Part shown: in pieces, positions 12,115 through 22,899 of the stretch | Layout of the letters: every line of letters starts with the position of its first letter | Position numbering within the stretch: position 1 is the stretch's first letter | Assembly (NCBI GenBank): GCA_037957365.1 | Contig: JARHVA010000021.1 | Location: forward strand, 1,803,001-1,867,000 | Direction of reading: 5' to 3' | Source of the DNA: Torreya grandis | Lineage: Eukaryota; Streptophyta; Pinopsida; Cupressales; Taxaceae | DNA length: 64,000 nucleotides | Made by a program: the position numbers and the translations under genes | The notes under the pieces: generated by a model | Told to the model about the DNA's origin: nothing | The model's input: only the letters and a program-made list of their open reading frames with translations | Database searches by the model: none

Positions 12115-15100
12115 ATGGTTTTGACACGCAGTCAAACCAAGGCTCTTCTTGACCACGTGAGACATCAACTGCTTCTGCCTTCACCGTCCATGACCAGTCC
12201 CCTAATAGAGTTTCGTTCAGAGGTCGAACGAACTCCTACTCGATCGACCCCGACTCAAACCCCAATTGTACCTGAAGGGGACCAAGATTTCAAAATATTC
12301 TTGGACCTCAATGCCAAAGCCCTCCAAAACTATCTCGCAAGAAACTAAATGCGAGACCTTTCGGGTGAAGCGGCGATGACATCAACACCATCCGCTACCC
12401 AGCCTTTTATGACTCAAACTATTGCCTCAACCATTAACCTGACCATAGACAATATGCAAAGTTTGGCCTCCCCATCTATTCTTAGACTGACCTCCATCGG
12501 GGTTTCATTACCCCCTCAACCACACATAATTCAACCGAGTTCTACATCATACCAGAACTTGATTGTCTCGACTCCACACACTCTTGCGCCCATAAATGTA
12601 GGAGTGTCTACCTCCCCTTTTGCCAATGTCGCCATGCAACCACCTTTGGTGGTACCTAGTCAACTTATGCCTTCTACCTTCATGACACAACCACCCTTGG
12701 CCTCCACTTCTGGTCCAACGACTAGTTATCAATACGTTGCACCCCTAAAAGTGCAACTGACTACGTCGTATGCCCCTTCTAGCACCTTTCAAGCGCCCTA
12801 CAACCTATGGGGTGCCCCATCCACCAATCCGTCAGCTGATCTCATCAAGATGCTGATGGACAAAATGCTAGTCTTGAAGCTTCTATTTCTAGTTCGAGCA
12901 ATGTCCTTTCTTATGACCAAATTTGTAACAAACCCATCCATCCCTCCGTCCCAATTCGACCATATCCCAACCAGTGGGAGCTTCCTAATTTTTTTTGTTT
13001 CGAGAGTAAGGAAGACTCGCAACAGCACCTACGAGCATTTAGACATGCTTGTTATCTCATAGCCCATGACGATGCATTACTTCTACGCACGTTCTCCATG
13101 TTGCTTTCTGGCCCCACCCTTGACTGGTATAGCTCTCTTACAAGACATTCTATCTTTTCATTCACTCAACTCGTCCAATTATTTTTCGACCATTTTTCTA
13201 TCAATATCACCAAACAAGTCTCAATCACAGACCTCTACTCCATCAAACAGTTTGACCACGAATCAATAGTCAATTTTGTCACCCGTTGGAGAGGCTTGAT
13301 TAACCAGCTCTCCTTCTCCTTGCCTACACCTGAGCTCATCAAACTCTTTTCTCAAGCATGTGCTAGGCACATCTCTTCTACCTTGCACGTTCAAACATTT
13401 TGCACTTTCGACGAAGCTTTCACCATGGCTCGAAAGCTTGAACTCCGCGCCATTGAAGAAGACAAGGTCAAATTGCGTAATACCAACGCAAAAGCCAATG
13501 ACCCTTCTTCTTCTAGACCTTTTTCTACCAACTTCAAGTCAAAATGAGTGGCCAACATTGTGGTCGTTAGATCACCATCCTCGAAAACAACCAACCAACC
13601 TCAACCTTCAACGTCCCAAAGCATCACAAAACAATTCCAACAACGGTACATCCAACGTTCATACACTCCACTTGGAGAATCATACGTTTTTGTTTTAGAA
13701 AAACTTGTTAAGCAGGGGGTCTTTAATCTTCCTCCAATTCGACCACCTCAATTCGACTCCTCAAAATCCCTCCCTACATGGTATAGGGAGGCTGACTTTT
13801 GTCACTTTCACCGTGTCCAAGGCCATGACATCAACAATTGCCGAACCTTCAAAAACATTGTCCAAGACATAATCGACAAGGGGGATCTTGTCTTGGACAA
13901 CCCGAACGCCCCACCCAATCAAAACATCAACATCTTCAAAGAACCTTTTCCCAACCATCCTCCTAATCAAAACAATATCCAGACCATGACCAATGACCCT
14001 CAAGACCATGATATATGCACGGTCAACATAGTCTCACCTCTTGTCCCTAACCAACCTCCTCCACATGTAGAAGAGTCTTCTTCTCCTATTAGTTCTCCAT
14101 CAACCTCTCTTATACTGGAGGACACCTTGACCATACCAATACCATTAGCCCTACCTTCATCCGAGGACCCTACCTTGCCTACTCCTCAACTACAAGTAGA
14201 AGGCACAAGCATCCCTGCCCGCTACCTTCTTGAGGAGCCGCACTCTCTTATTTCTTCTCCACCAAGAGAAGAACCAGTCTCTTCGCCCACTTTGACCGAG
14301 GAAGACCCAGTCACGGTTTCCTCTTGTCTTTTGCCTGAGATTGCTACATCTCACTCACCTCCATCCACATCCGAACCCAAACCCATATCTAACCTCACCT
14401 CGCACAAAGGTGGCCCTCAACCCAAACCAAAGAAGGCCACTAAACCACACTGGAGGATTCCTCCCCCACCTTCATCATTACCTTCAATTTTGGGCCTGCA
14501 TCCATCCACTTTAGTAGGAGTGCTTCCTACTCTCATACTTCACAGAGGCAAGTCACCTCCATTATCTCCTCAATCCATCAGACATATATTTTCTCCAAAA
14601 CATCCAACACCTATCACCACCAAAGTGTCATCTACACATGTGGCTACACCACCCATGAAAACGATGGTACGACCAATGCCTCTTACGCCTCTCAAACCAA
14701 AGTCATCAACCCCCACTGTAATAAGACACATAGACCCATTAGCAGGTTCTTATGCCTTGTTGTTACGACAATTATTGCAGTCTTCTCGCATCAATCTCCC
14801 GCCTCTTAAACCATATCAATCTCTTAGACCAAAACTGCCCTGGTTCGATGACACTCAGATTTGTGCATATCATCGCATGCCTGGGCACGACACTGAGCAT
14901 TGTTGTGCCCTCAAGGTTGTCGTTCACCAATGTTTGGAGAAAGACACCCCTCTTATTGACCATATTATCAACAAACCTTCAACACCGCCTCACTCATCAA
15001 CTGTCAGATCAAGGCCATCTTGGTTTGACAACTCTAAATTTTTCCACTATCATCACACTCTGGGACATGACACTGAGCGTTGTTGCGCTCTTAAAGCTGT

Positions 15101-15116
15101 CATTCATCAATACTGA
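12115..15116 (+). pseudogene. gag of element A, with duplicated zinc-knuckle module
   Basis: Structural capsid protein of the retrotransposon. Seen: ATG at 12115 (MVLTRSQTKALL..), an in-frame TAA at 12346-12348, a frame change near 12880-12960, then one frame to 15116 broken only by TGA at 13545-13547. The retrotransposon-gag domain lies about 12960-13450 (..FRHACYLIAHDD..LLSGPTLDWYSSL..FDHFSI..). Downstream are three copies of a C-x2-H-x4-H-x4-C zinc-knuckle module: CHFHRVQGHDINNC near 13799, CAYHRMPGHDTEHC near 14864, and a third near 15040 whose first Cys is Phe. Two are preceded by a similar PL.xSYxxxLxxLL..LPP segment. A Pro/Ser/Thr-rich spacer separates the modules. The roughly 1000-codon length is long for gag. 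The D gag carries at least two of the modules. Confidence 0.88.
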
Positions 15117-15399
15117 AAAAAAGATATCCTTCTCATCAAGGATCCTCTTGACCACCCCTTCGACAAATCATCAACACCGACCCATGCTTCTCAAATCTCA
15201 TCACTTAAATTGGGATCTCCATGCCAGACTATGGTCTCTTTGCCGCCTTTAACCTCTTTATTCGACATCAACACAGTCAATCTGACTATCAAGCCTCAAC
15301 CAACCTTGACCAATCTGTCAAACATTCTCCCTATCCACTGGGGGAATTCAACGTTTATCCAAGCCTCGACCAACCTTTCAACCCAGTCTCAACCAAATA

Positions 15400-15800
15400 T
15401 CAATCACTCTTTTAAATCCTAAACCTCGACTCAGCCTCAACCAAGCACCGACCAAACCTCGACCAAACATTCAACTGACCAATGACCAAATATCAATCAA
15501 CCAATCAGCGACCATATCAACCAATCAAGCATTAACCAACTTTTTAATCACGTCCTCAACCAAGCACCAACCAACCTCAACCTTCAACATCCCAAAGCAT
15601 CAACCAAACAATGACCAACTATCGACCTATCATTGACCAAATATCAATTGACTAAGCCATTGACCCAAACATTCAACCCAACCATTGACCAATCATCGAC
15701 CAAATATCCATCAACCTTACCCTCGACCAAACATTCAACCAGTCTCGACCAATCAGTGACCATATCAACCAACCACACATCAATCAACATATGACCAATC
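15400..15800 (+). repeat. Low-complexity CGACCAA-type repeats in A
   Basis: Short direct repeats of the forms gaccaa, cattcaacc and tatcaatc in irregular tandem (around 15430-15790). They fill the space between gag and the integrase-like remnant, where pol would lie in a complete element. Confidence 0.7.
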
Positions 15801-15807
15801 TCAAAGA

Positions 15808-15970
15808 AGCAAATGGGGCAAGAATTGCTCCTAATTGGCTCGGACCTTACATCATCACGCATAAGCATGGACCAGGGACTTATCAGAACCTGAGCCCTTT
15901 AATGCCTTGCATCTACGACCATTCTATTGTTAGTCGAGTACTCGCTCACTTGACATTTAACTTGAGCTAG
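15808..15970 (+). pseudogene. Integrase C-terminal remnant of A
   Basis: A short frame reads NGARIAPNWLGPYIIT..GPGTY.., then ..SRVLAHLTF. Known: the C-terminus of plant Ty3/gypsy integrases has the form (A/K)LAPxWxGPYxIxxxxxxGxYxL. This is the only pol trace in A and suggests that A arose from a complete element by deletion from after gag into the end of integrase. It is too short for a firm call. Confidence 0.5.
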
Positions 15971-16128
15971 TCCCTTGAGCAATCCCCGTCCTCTTAATCC
16001 TCATTCCTTTCAATCATATTCTCCTAAACAAATCCTTTATAACCCTTTTATACATTATGGATGCTTTGTCCTAATAAAAGGGAGCCTTTGAACTTCTATA
16101 TTCTTGTCCATGACTCAAAATTTTGTCA

Positions 16129-16158
16129 AAAAAATAAAAAATAAATAAATAAATAAAT
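16129..16158 (+). repeat. AT-rich microsatellite (TAAA-type)
   Basis: A run of A-rich units becoming (ATAA)n in the 3' untranslated part of A. Confidence 0.8.
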
Positions 16159-16200
16159 CAAGATGTCAAAATATCTAAGGTCACAAACTCTAAAAGACAG

Positions 16201-16330
16201 ACTGCTCTTTCGAAGGACAGTTGTACTATCATTGTTGTAGCTAATAGACTGCTCCCTCGAAGGATAGCTATTCAAAAGCCCTTAAATATATAAAACAAAA
16301 ATATAGACCACTCCCTCGAAGGATGGCTAA
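16201..16330 (+). repeat. Three CTCCCTCGAAGGA units in A
   Basis: Near-identical segments around 16201-16220, 16250-16270 and 16306-16330 (ctgctctttcgaaggacag, ctgctccctcgaaggatag, ccactccctcgaaggatgg), about 50 to 60 bases apart. Each has a TCGA-centred near-palindrome. Function unknown. Confidence 0.7.
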
Positions 16331-17085
16331 GACTAAATCTTGCTACTCTCAGAAGCTTTCTGCATTGATCAGCTTCACAAATGACCACAAAGCAAATGAT
16401 ATCTCTATGTAGACTTCCCGCATTGATCAGTCTGCTCAAAAAAAAAAAAAAGGTCATGGACTTGGCTTGTAGTCGTCTCAGGGTCTCCTATAAAAAGGGG
16501 CAAGGTTGTCTCTGCTCTAAAACGGGTTACCCTCTACTCCTATCACATCACCTACTCAAGGGACTTCGAGCTCATTTTAATGTCAAAGTGATTCGATTAC
16601 TTCTCTAACACAACCCATGGTCAACGACATAATGCATGAATGGGGCTCTTGGTTCTAACAACCCCTATCTATGCTATCTTTTTGGTCCTTGTCAATGAAA
16701 GGGTGAATATGCCTTTCACTTCCTTTACACTTTGGTCACATTCAACCAAACCAATTCAAAACCAAACCAAACCAAAAAAATTTCAAACATCATACATCAT
16801 CATAGTCCATTTCACATAGTTTCTATGGACACCAATACACATGAAAACTATCGACGACACAATTTATGTTAAGCATAAACCAATACTTGTTGAAGCATAA
16901 ATAAACTCAATTCATTTTTAGCATACATCCATCACAAATATGGAAAATTGCTAGGGATGAAAGACCCCTCAACCAATGTTACAGAATACACCATCACACA
17001 GTATGGAGAAGGTTGTAACATCGTCTTATCCTCATCATTTCAACACATGACTAAAACCAATCATCAACCTTTTTGACTCCTAGTC

Positions 17086-17340
17086 TGAACTACATTGGTC
17101 TGAAGCCCTAAGACTGGGGCTATGTAGGCAACACTCAGTTGATACGACCTCTTCTTGGGTTAGCTTGACCACCCTCGTTTGTTCGTCTCTTTGATGGACA
17201 AACCATTCTCCCTTTGACCATGACTTGACCTCGACCAAGACCAATCCATAACTTCAACCCTCTTCATCCTTTTTAGGGAGAACTACATTGGCTTGAGGCC
17301 CTAACGACAGGGGCTATGTAGGCAGCACTCAGTTGATGAC
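17086..17340 (+). repeat. Duplicated GAACTACATTGG...TATGTAGGCA motif
   Basis: Two copies (17086-17140 and 17280-17340), each reading gaactacattgg, a spacer, then ggctatgtaggca and cactcagttgat. From memory, a GAACTACGT..TACGTAGGCA block is common in the 3' untranslated region of Tat/Ogre-type plant elements; this could be its CpG-decayed form. Not checked. Confidence 0.6.
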
Positions 17341-17940
17341 ATTTTCTGAGGTTAGCTCGGCCACATTCTTTCGTCTATCCATTCATTCGACCAGTTATCT
17401 ATCTCGACCTGCCTCGACCAACGACCATGGAGATTGCGATTATCTCCTTCGACTACAACCACTTCCAAGACAACATTGCCTTAGTTGTTTTTGCATGTAT
17501 GCTACCTCATGACTGGTTAGCAACATTGTCTGTAGACCATATTTTGACCTTCACAAGTATAAGATTGCAAGCTAGTTGATCCCCACTACTTGTGACATTT
17601 TCATGTTTTCAAGAGCACTTTCTGAGCTCGGGATACCTGGAACACGATGACCATTGGAGCTTCAGCTTAGATTAAATAACCTGATCAACTATGACTAATG
17701 CTAGGGCTTGATTATTTTGATTTTGGCACTCCTTGACCCTTGACCTGCGATAATTTGCCTTGACCATCCCGTGAAGTGGTATACGTGCAATCACAACTTT
17801 TGCAGCGTTCACACTCACACCTTCACCCTCTTCATCCACTTTCTGTCAAATTGGCAACTAACTTCAGGTTCCCTTTCCTCGACTCTCGCTTTGAGGGGAA
17901 ATCCCTGATCCCACATCTGGTGCAACTTTATCCCCTCCTA

Positions 17941-18121
17941 TTTTCGTCTTGCAGTTCACTTGAACAACCAACAAGACAAAATCAACCTTATCCCCTCCTA
18001 TTTTTGTCTTGCAGTTCACTTGAACAACCAACAGGACAAAATCAACCTTATCCCATACCTGGGGCAACCTACTCCTATTTTTGTCTTGCAGTTCGTCCAG
18101 AACAACCAACAAGACAAAAAA
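17941..18121 (+). repeat. Three tandem hairpins before the polypurine tract of A
   Basis: Each unit has TTTTTGTCTTG followed about 20 bases later by CAAGACAAAAA: unit 1 17941-17981, unit 2 18001-18041 (one arm mismatch), unit 3 18078-18121. Units 1 and 2 are exactly 60 bases apart; unit 3 is 77 bases on. The right arm of unit 3 is part of the polypurine tract. Confidence 0.85.
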
Positions 18122-18128
18122 GGGCAAA
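18110..18128 (+). other. Polypurine tract of A
   Basis: CAAGACAAAAAAGGGCAAA lies directly before the TG of the 3' LTR, the position where plus-strand DNA synthesis is primed. Confidence 0.8.
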
Positions 18129-19620
18129 TGTAGACACCGAAATCGTGTCTACTCCTTGGTCGTCCTCTCCCCTTGGTCCCTTTCCACTTCTAACCATGCC
18201 TAACCTATGTCTTATTAATTTAAAATAATTATCTTATTTTAAATTAGTAATTCTCTCTCTCCCCTTGCCACCTCACCCATGCCACCTCTCCTCTCCTTGG
18301 ATTCTTTGCCCGTGGATACCCTCATTTATCACCTTATGACCTATTCCAACTTGCCCTCCACTACCCCTTGCCAAGTCTTAAATGATTTAAGACCCCATTT
18401 CCCTTATCCCACTCATTTCAGACGCTTATTAATCCACCTTCGACCGTTTCTTCCTCCGACCCGCTGACCCGATAGTTTGGAAAATGGATAAAAGGCTATT
18501 TTTAGCCTTTTTCCTCCCTTCCAGCCGCCGGCGTCGGTCAATTGTCGACCGACATTGGCGATATTTCCGGCGTCGGTTTCCTTCATAACTGCATTCTTGA
18601 CCCGAATGCAGGAGCCCAATTTTTCCAATCTTTAATCTATCTTTTCAATCTCTTGAATCTGACCTTTCACTGCTCAATCCATCAATCCTTCCAATCATCA
18701 AACCTCTCACTCTCCCTCTCTCAAGAACACACAGAAAACTACAACAACAATAGGCACTCTGCATCAGCCACTCCACCAGCAACAAGGCTTTTACACCAGC
18801 AACATCAACAACAGGTACAACTAGTCAGCAACACTCTTTCAGCAAGTATGAGCTAAGAATGTTTCATTTATTTCATTTCAATAATCTAGAAATGTATTAG
18901 CTATTAGCTCCCATTCAGCACTTCCTACCACCAGACCAAACCCAAATCTTTGTCTCCCTGTTGCCTCTGCTTTCCATCTAGTCCCTTTTTCAGACCACAC
19001 CCTCTACCTTGCAGCCCTGCACAGAGCATTCAACCAGACTCTCAGACCATTCAACCAGACCCAGAGCCCTTCTCAGACCCATCCATAGATCATAAACCCA
19101 TTCAGACCTGACAAGACCTCGTTCAAAGACTACTACCCTGATCGATGCCAGCCACAGAGACCACCGCCTCCATCGACGTTGGCAGACTAACTGACGTTGG
19201 CAGACCTTGACAATCGACGTCGATAGACTAATCGATGTCGATGACTGTGACTAGGCCGACAACAACATTCAAGTAAGCATTTGCTTCTATTTTTGTTTCA
19301 GTCTTTAATCATTTCAGTCTTTTATCATTCTGCCTTTTATCATACATTATTTTTTAATCAGTGGGTTGACGTCCCTCAAAGAAGTCTTTATACTTTTGGG
19401 ATCAAGCTTTTGCTTGGCAGCCCACCATCTCCTCATCTAACACCTTCTTTGTTTTAGTCTCTTTCTTCTACAGGTGTCATCCTCCACAACCAAAGAGGAG
19501 TTCCTGCTATCGTCTGAATTTGGTGCGCAAGACTTCATCCAGGTACATACAAGCCTTAGACCATTTTTCTTAGTTTCTCATTTCCTTTTTGAATGTAAAA
19601 GCAAAAATCATATAGAAACA
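18129..19620 (+). repeat. 3' LTR of element A
   Basis: Starts TGTAGACACC and ends ATAGAAACA; aligns over its whole length with 9510-11008. It carries the same motif clusters (about 18528-18575 and 19168-19252). Confidence 0.95.
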
Positions 19621-20949
19621 ACCATCTTGATATTTCAACATAAAACTATTTTCACTATTGAGCCGATGGATAGTAAATGGGCCTCTCCAAAGGGAATCAA
19701 ATTTTTCATGCATTCCCTTTGGTTCTCTTCTCTTGTCCCACAACAAGACTTGATCTCCAATCTGGGAATCATAATTTTTTGCTTTTTGGTTGAAGAGCTT
19801 CTTCACCAGACTTTGATGTGCAGCAATTCAGTCCACCACCATAGTTTGTTGCTCATCCAGCTCAGTCAAGCACATGATCCTCTTGTCGATGGAGCTTTCA
19901 TATGTCTGATCTTTGACAGCCTTAGCCAATTTTAATGCTGAAAATTCTAGGGTGATTGGTATCTCAGCATTGAGACCATAAAGAAGTTGAAAAGGTGACA
20001 TACCAATTACCCTCTTGGGTGTAATTCTGTCTACCTATAAAGCATCAACCAATACTTTATGCCATGTTCGTTGGTTGTCATCTACCAGCTTTTTGATGAT
20101 AGTCACCAGGTTCTTGTTACTTGATTTAGCTTGGCCATTTCCTTGTAGAAAATAATCAGAAGAGTGGGAGAGGGTAATCCCATAGTAAAAATAGAACTGA
20201 GTGATCTCATGAGAAGAGAAATAGGCTGCATTATCTGTGACAATCTTGGTTGAGACCCCAAACCTTAAAATGATGTTCTCTTTGAGAAAATCACACACTA
20301 ATTCTGAAGTAGCATGCTTGGTTGAAATAACTTCCACCCACTTGGTGAAGTAATATGTGGCTGTAAAGACATAATCATGTCCAGCACTTGAAGATGGGTT
20401 TACAGCACCAATGAAATTGATTTTCTATTGCTAAAATGGCTCTTCTATCACCATTGGTTTAAGAGGTAGAGCAGCTAATTTGGGTCTTCCAACAAACTGT
20501 TGGCATAGTTCACATCTTTGTACCCATTTGTACGCATCTTGAAATAGAGTAGGCCAGTAATACCTAGCTCACAGAATCTTATGGGCAGTTACAGGAGCAA
20601 AAAAATGTCTTTCACAGGCCAAATTATGGAAAGATTTCAAAAGTTGGTTCTATTGCTCTTTATCTATGCAACGAAAGAACATTCCATCAAGGTTCCTCTT
20701 ATACAGGCCATTGTCCCACATGATAAAATTGACAGCTTTTAACTTGACAGTCCTCCTTTCTTTACGAGACAGATAAGCAAGACACTCACCATAAGCAAGG
20801 AAATGAGCAATACTTGAATACCACTCATTCATGGTGGAGATAAAAAGGACTATTGGCGAGTCTTCAATTTCTTCTTCTCCATGCTCTATTTCTTCTGGTA
20901 TGTTGTTAACAATCAATTTGCATAAGCCCCTTCCCCACACCAACCTCAT
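19621..20949 (-). pseudogene. Integrase of element B (5' part of the gene to the A insertion)
   Basis: Inserts the cDNA into the host chromosome. Minus-strand order seen: an N-terminal region (20949-20650, ..RKERRTVKLKAVNFIMWDNGLYK..), the zinc-finger end ..YYWPTLFQDAYKWVQRCELCQQF.. (about 20590-20500), the catalytic core (20420-20035), and the C-terminal ..QIGDQVLLWDKRREPKGMH.. (19800-19621). Core residues are damaged. The first Asp is Asn (INFIG near 20410), the second is intact (VTDNAAYF), and the Glu is Lys (GQAKSSNKNL). A stop separates 20337-20035 from the C-terminal part. A is inserted after ..LKYQDG.., and the last codons before the stop lie at 9504-9470. F has the same gene without this interruption. 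Confidence 0.88.
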
Positions 20950-20959
20950 TGGTTTGATG

Positions 20960-21400
20960 ACTAAATCAAACTCCTAGATTTTAGCAATCCAATTGTCTCT
21001 TTTCATTCCAAACTCTTGCTGAGTTAATATAGATTTGACTGTGGTGTCAGGAACTAGGGCAGTAGTGTGTGAATTCATGATGTAAAAGTGGAAATGCTTT
21101 ACTGCCTTTACCACTGCATAAGCATGCTTCTCCATGTTTGAGTACTTCAGCTCATGATCTTTGAGAGGATAGCTCATGAAAGATATGGGAGATTCCATAC
21201 CTTCTTTATTTTGTTGAACCAAAATTGCTGAAAGTGTGTGTTCAAAATCATAACTATATATGATGAAATTCTTGGTATAATCTAGACAAACCAGAATTAG
21301 GGTGTGAGCAATAGCTGTCTTGATGTCTTGGAATGCCAATTTGCCTTCTTCAGTTCAGCTGAAGGTGGCCTTTCCCTTCATCATGTTTACAATATGTGAG
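20960..21400 (-). pseudogene. Gypsy-type RNase H of element B
   Basis: Degrades the RNA strand during reverse transcription. Minus-strand frame: ..FQDIKTAIAHTLILVCLDYTKNFIIYSY.., ..HTLSAILVQQNKEGMESPISFMSYPL.., ..ELKYSNMEKHAYAVVKAVKHFHFYI.., ending ..EFGMKRDNWIAKI. This is the RNase H fold that follows RT in Ty3/gypsy pol. The first catalytic Asp is displaced (IYSYDFEH where YSDAS is usual). It joins integrase through a short tether (..EFDLVIKPMRLVWGRGLCKLI). Nearly the same sequence occurs in F at 63979-63611. Confidence 0.88.
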
Positions 21401-21559
21401 TCTTATCAGCAAACTCAAGGAGAACCTTCGTAAAAAATTTATTTTTCTAAAGAAAGAGTGAACTGCAGTCTTACTTGTAGGCAGGGTAAGCTCCTAGATG
21501 GACTTGACTCTGTCTGAGTCAATCTTTATGCCTTTTAAAGATACAATGTGTTTGAGAAG

Positions 21560-22378
21560 TTTCCCTTCTATTACTCCAAAAATAAACTTCTTGGGATTTA
21601 GAGAAATGCCATTTTGGTGGCATCATTCCATCACTTTTTGTAAATAGTGTACATGATCAAGATGATGCTTAGAAAAGACTGTTAAATCATCTAGGTACAC
21701 TACAATAAACTTACTCATTTCATCCTTGAAAGCAAGGTCCATTGCTCTCTGAAAAGTGGTGTCAGCATTTATTAGGCCAAATGGCATTCTTTGATAGGCA
21801 AAGGTGCCTCAAGGTGTGGTGAAGATGGTCTTATGCTGGTCTGCTTCACCAACTTCAACTTTTTTGTACTCTGAGAAGCCATCGAGCATTGATAACATTT
21901 CTGAACCAATCATTATCTGAAGGACTTGATCTATGATGGACAGAGGATAGTTATCCTTTAAGGATGATTGATTTAAATTTCTAAAGTCCACACAGAGGCG
22001 AATTTCACCATTCTTCTTCCTCATAGGTATTATGTTGGCAATCCATGTCAAATAATGGATTGGGAAAATTATCCTAGTGTTCAACATTTTATGTATTTCA
22101 GATAGAATAGTACCTGATATCTTTAAATTATACTCCTTGGATTTTTGCTTATGAGGTACCAAATCACTCTTGAGAGGAATCTCATGGTGAATTTTTTTAG
22201 GCCTAAGTGACTTCAAATCATCATAAGAGTACACCAAAACATTTATGTACTGGTAAAGCAGAGTAGTGAACTTGAACTTCTCTTTCTGGGTGCAACACTT
22301 TTCAATGTTCACCATCTTTAGATTTTCTTTGGTACCCAGATTTATTTGATCAGACTCTTGGAAGGAGCTTGAATCCAT
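21560..22378 (-). pseudogene. Reverse transcriptase of element B
   Basis: Copies the element RNA into DNA. Minus-strand frame from 22378: ..NLGTKENLKMVNI.., then ..PMRKKNGEIRLCVDFRNLNQSSLKDNYPL.., ..SMLDGFSEYKKVEV.., and after a stop near 21808 ..GTFAYQRMPFGLINADTTFQRAMD.. The active-site box YLDD is intact (21686-21697 within VVYLDDLTVFSK), followed by ..GISLNPKKFIFGV... This is the standard Ty3/gypsy RT order. There is at least one stop inside the domain, so it is inactive. Confidence 0.92.
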
Positions 22379-22559
22379 TTGTTATTATTTGATGAATCTG
22401 TCATGCTTGTCAAAAAGCTTCTCAAAGGAAACCAGGCCTTTTGGGATTTTATTCCCTTTAAGTTGTAGGTATTCTTCACCTACTTCTGCACTTGATTTAG
22501 GATCTAGTTCAAGCTTATTAAGCTCACTACTTTTGAAATGAAGTTGTTTCAAGCTATAT

Positions 22560-22899
22560 TTTTGCTACAAGAAGGCAATGATTTGATTGTCATCATTGAA
22601 CACTTGCCAATGATTGGCATTGTTAGACACACTTGGTCAGAAGACCAATTTAATAGTGTACCTATCTCCCTTAAAATTAGGGTGAAGAACTAAGAGAGTT
22701 ACTAAAATAGTTAGTGTATCAACTCAGTTATTGAATTCCTTGGGTATGGCAGAGATGCTAAAAGCATCAAAGCTTTCAATTTGATCTTAGACTAGATTGC
22801 GGTAGTGCACAATCTCTCATTTTTAATTTGATACATGTTTCTTACCTGACAAACCACCAGTTCAGCATCTCCTTTGGCATGAAAGATTTTGATGCCTTT
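22560..22899 (-). pseudogene. Archaeal-type RNase H (aRNH) of B, C-terminal part
   Basis: Minus-strand frames read GIKIFHAKGDAELVVCQVRNMYQ.., then ..DQIESFDAFSISAIPKEFN.., then ..FRPSVSNNANHWQVFNDDNQIIAFLQ. with frameshifts. The GDAELVV..QV and IP.E.N patterns are those of the second RNase H (RVT_3-like) in Tat-related elements. It joins without loss to the N-terminal part at 26843-27010 once C and one CCTTT copy are removed. Its place is upstream of RT. Confidence 0.8.
22895..22899. repeat. Target-site duplication of C, left (CCTTT)
   Basis: CCTTT precedes the left LTR of C; the identical CCTTT follows the right LTR at 26843-26847. Removing one copy restores the aRNH frame (..RDKG/IKIF..). 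Confidence 0.92.

Larger units (their letters stand above)
9510..19620 (+). mobile_element. Element A: non-autonomous gag-only LTR retrotransposon (TR-GAG-like)
   Basis: Seen: 1499- and 1492-bp LTRs with TG...CA ends, a primer site after the 5' LTR, a large gag frame (12115-15116), and a polypurine tract before the 3' LTR. The 7.1-kb interior has no protease, RT or RNase H motif in any frame. Only a short integrase C-terminal-like remnant (about 15808-15960) follows gag. Known: LTR elements with gag but no pol have been described in plants as TR-GAG elements and are thought to be mobilised in trans. A lies in reverse orientation inside the integrase of B, so it is younger than B. D (44406 onward) is a relative. 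Confidence 0.92.

Noticed and set aside
13761..14009. 82-codon minus-strand frame inside the gag of A
   Set aside because: A shadow of the plus-strand gag, with no motif of its own.
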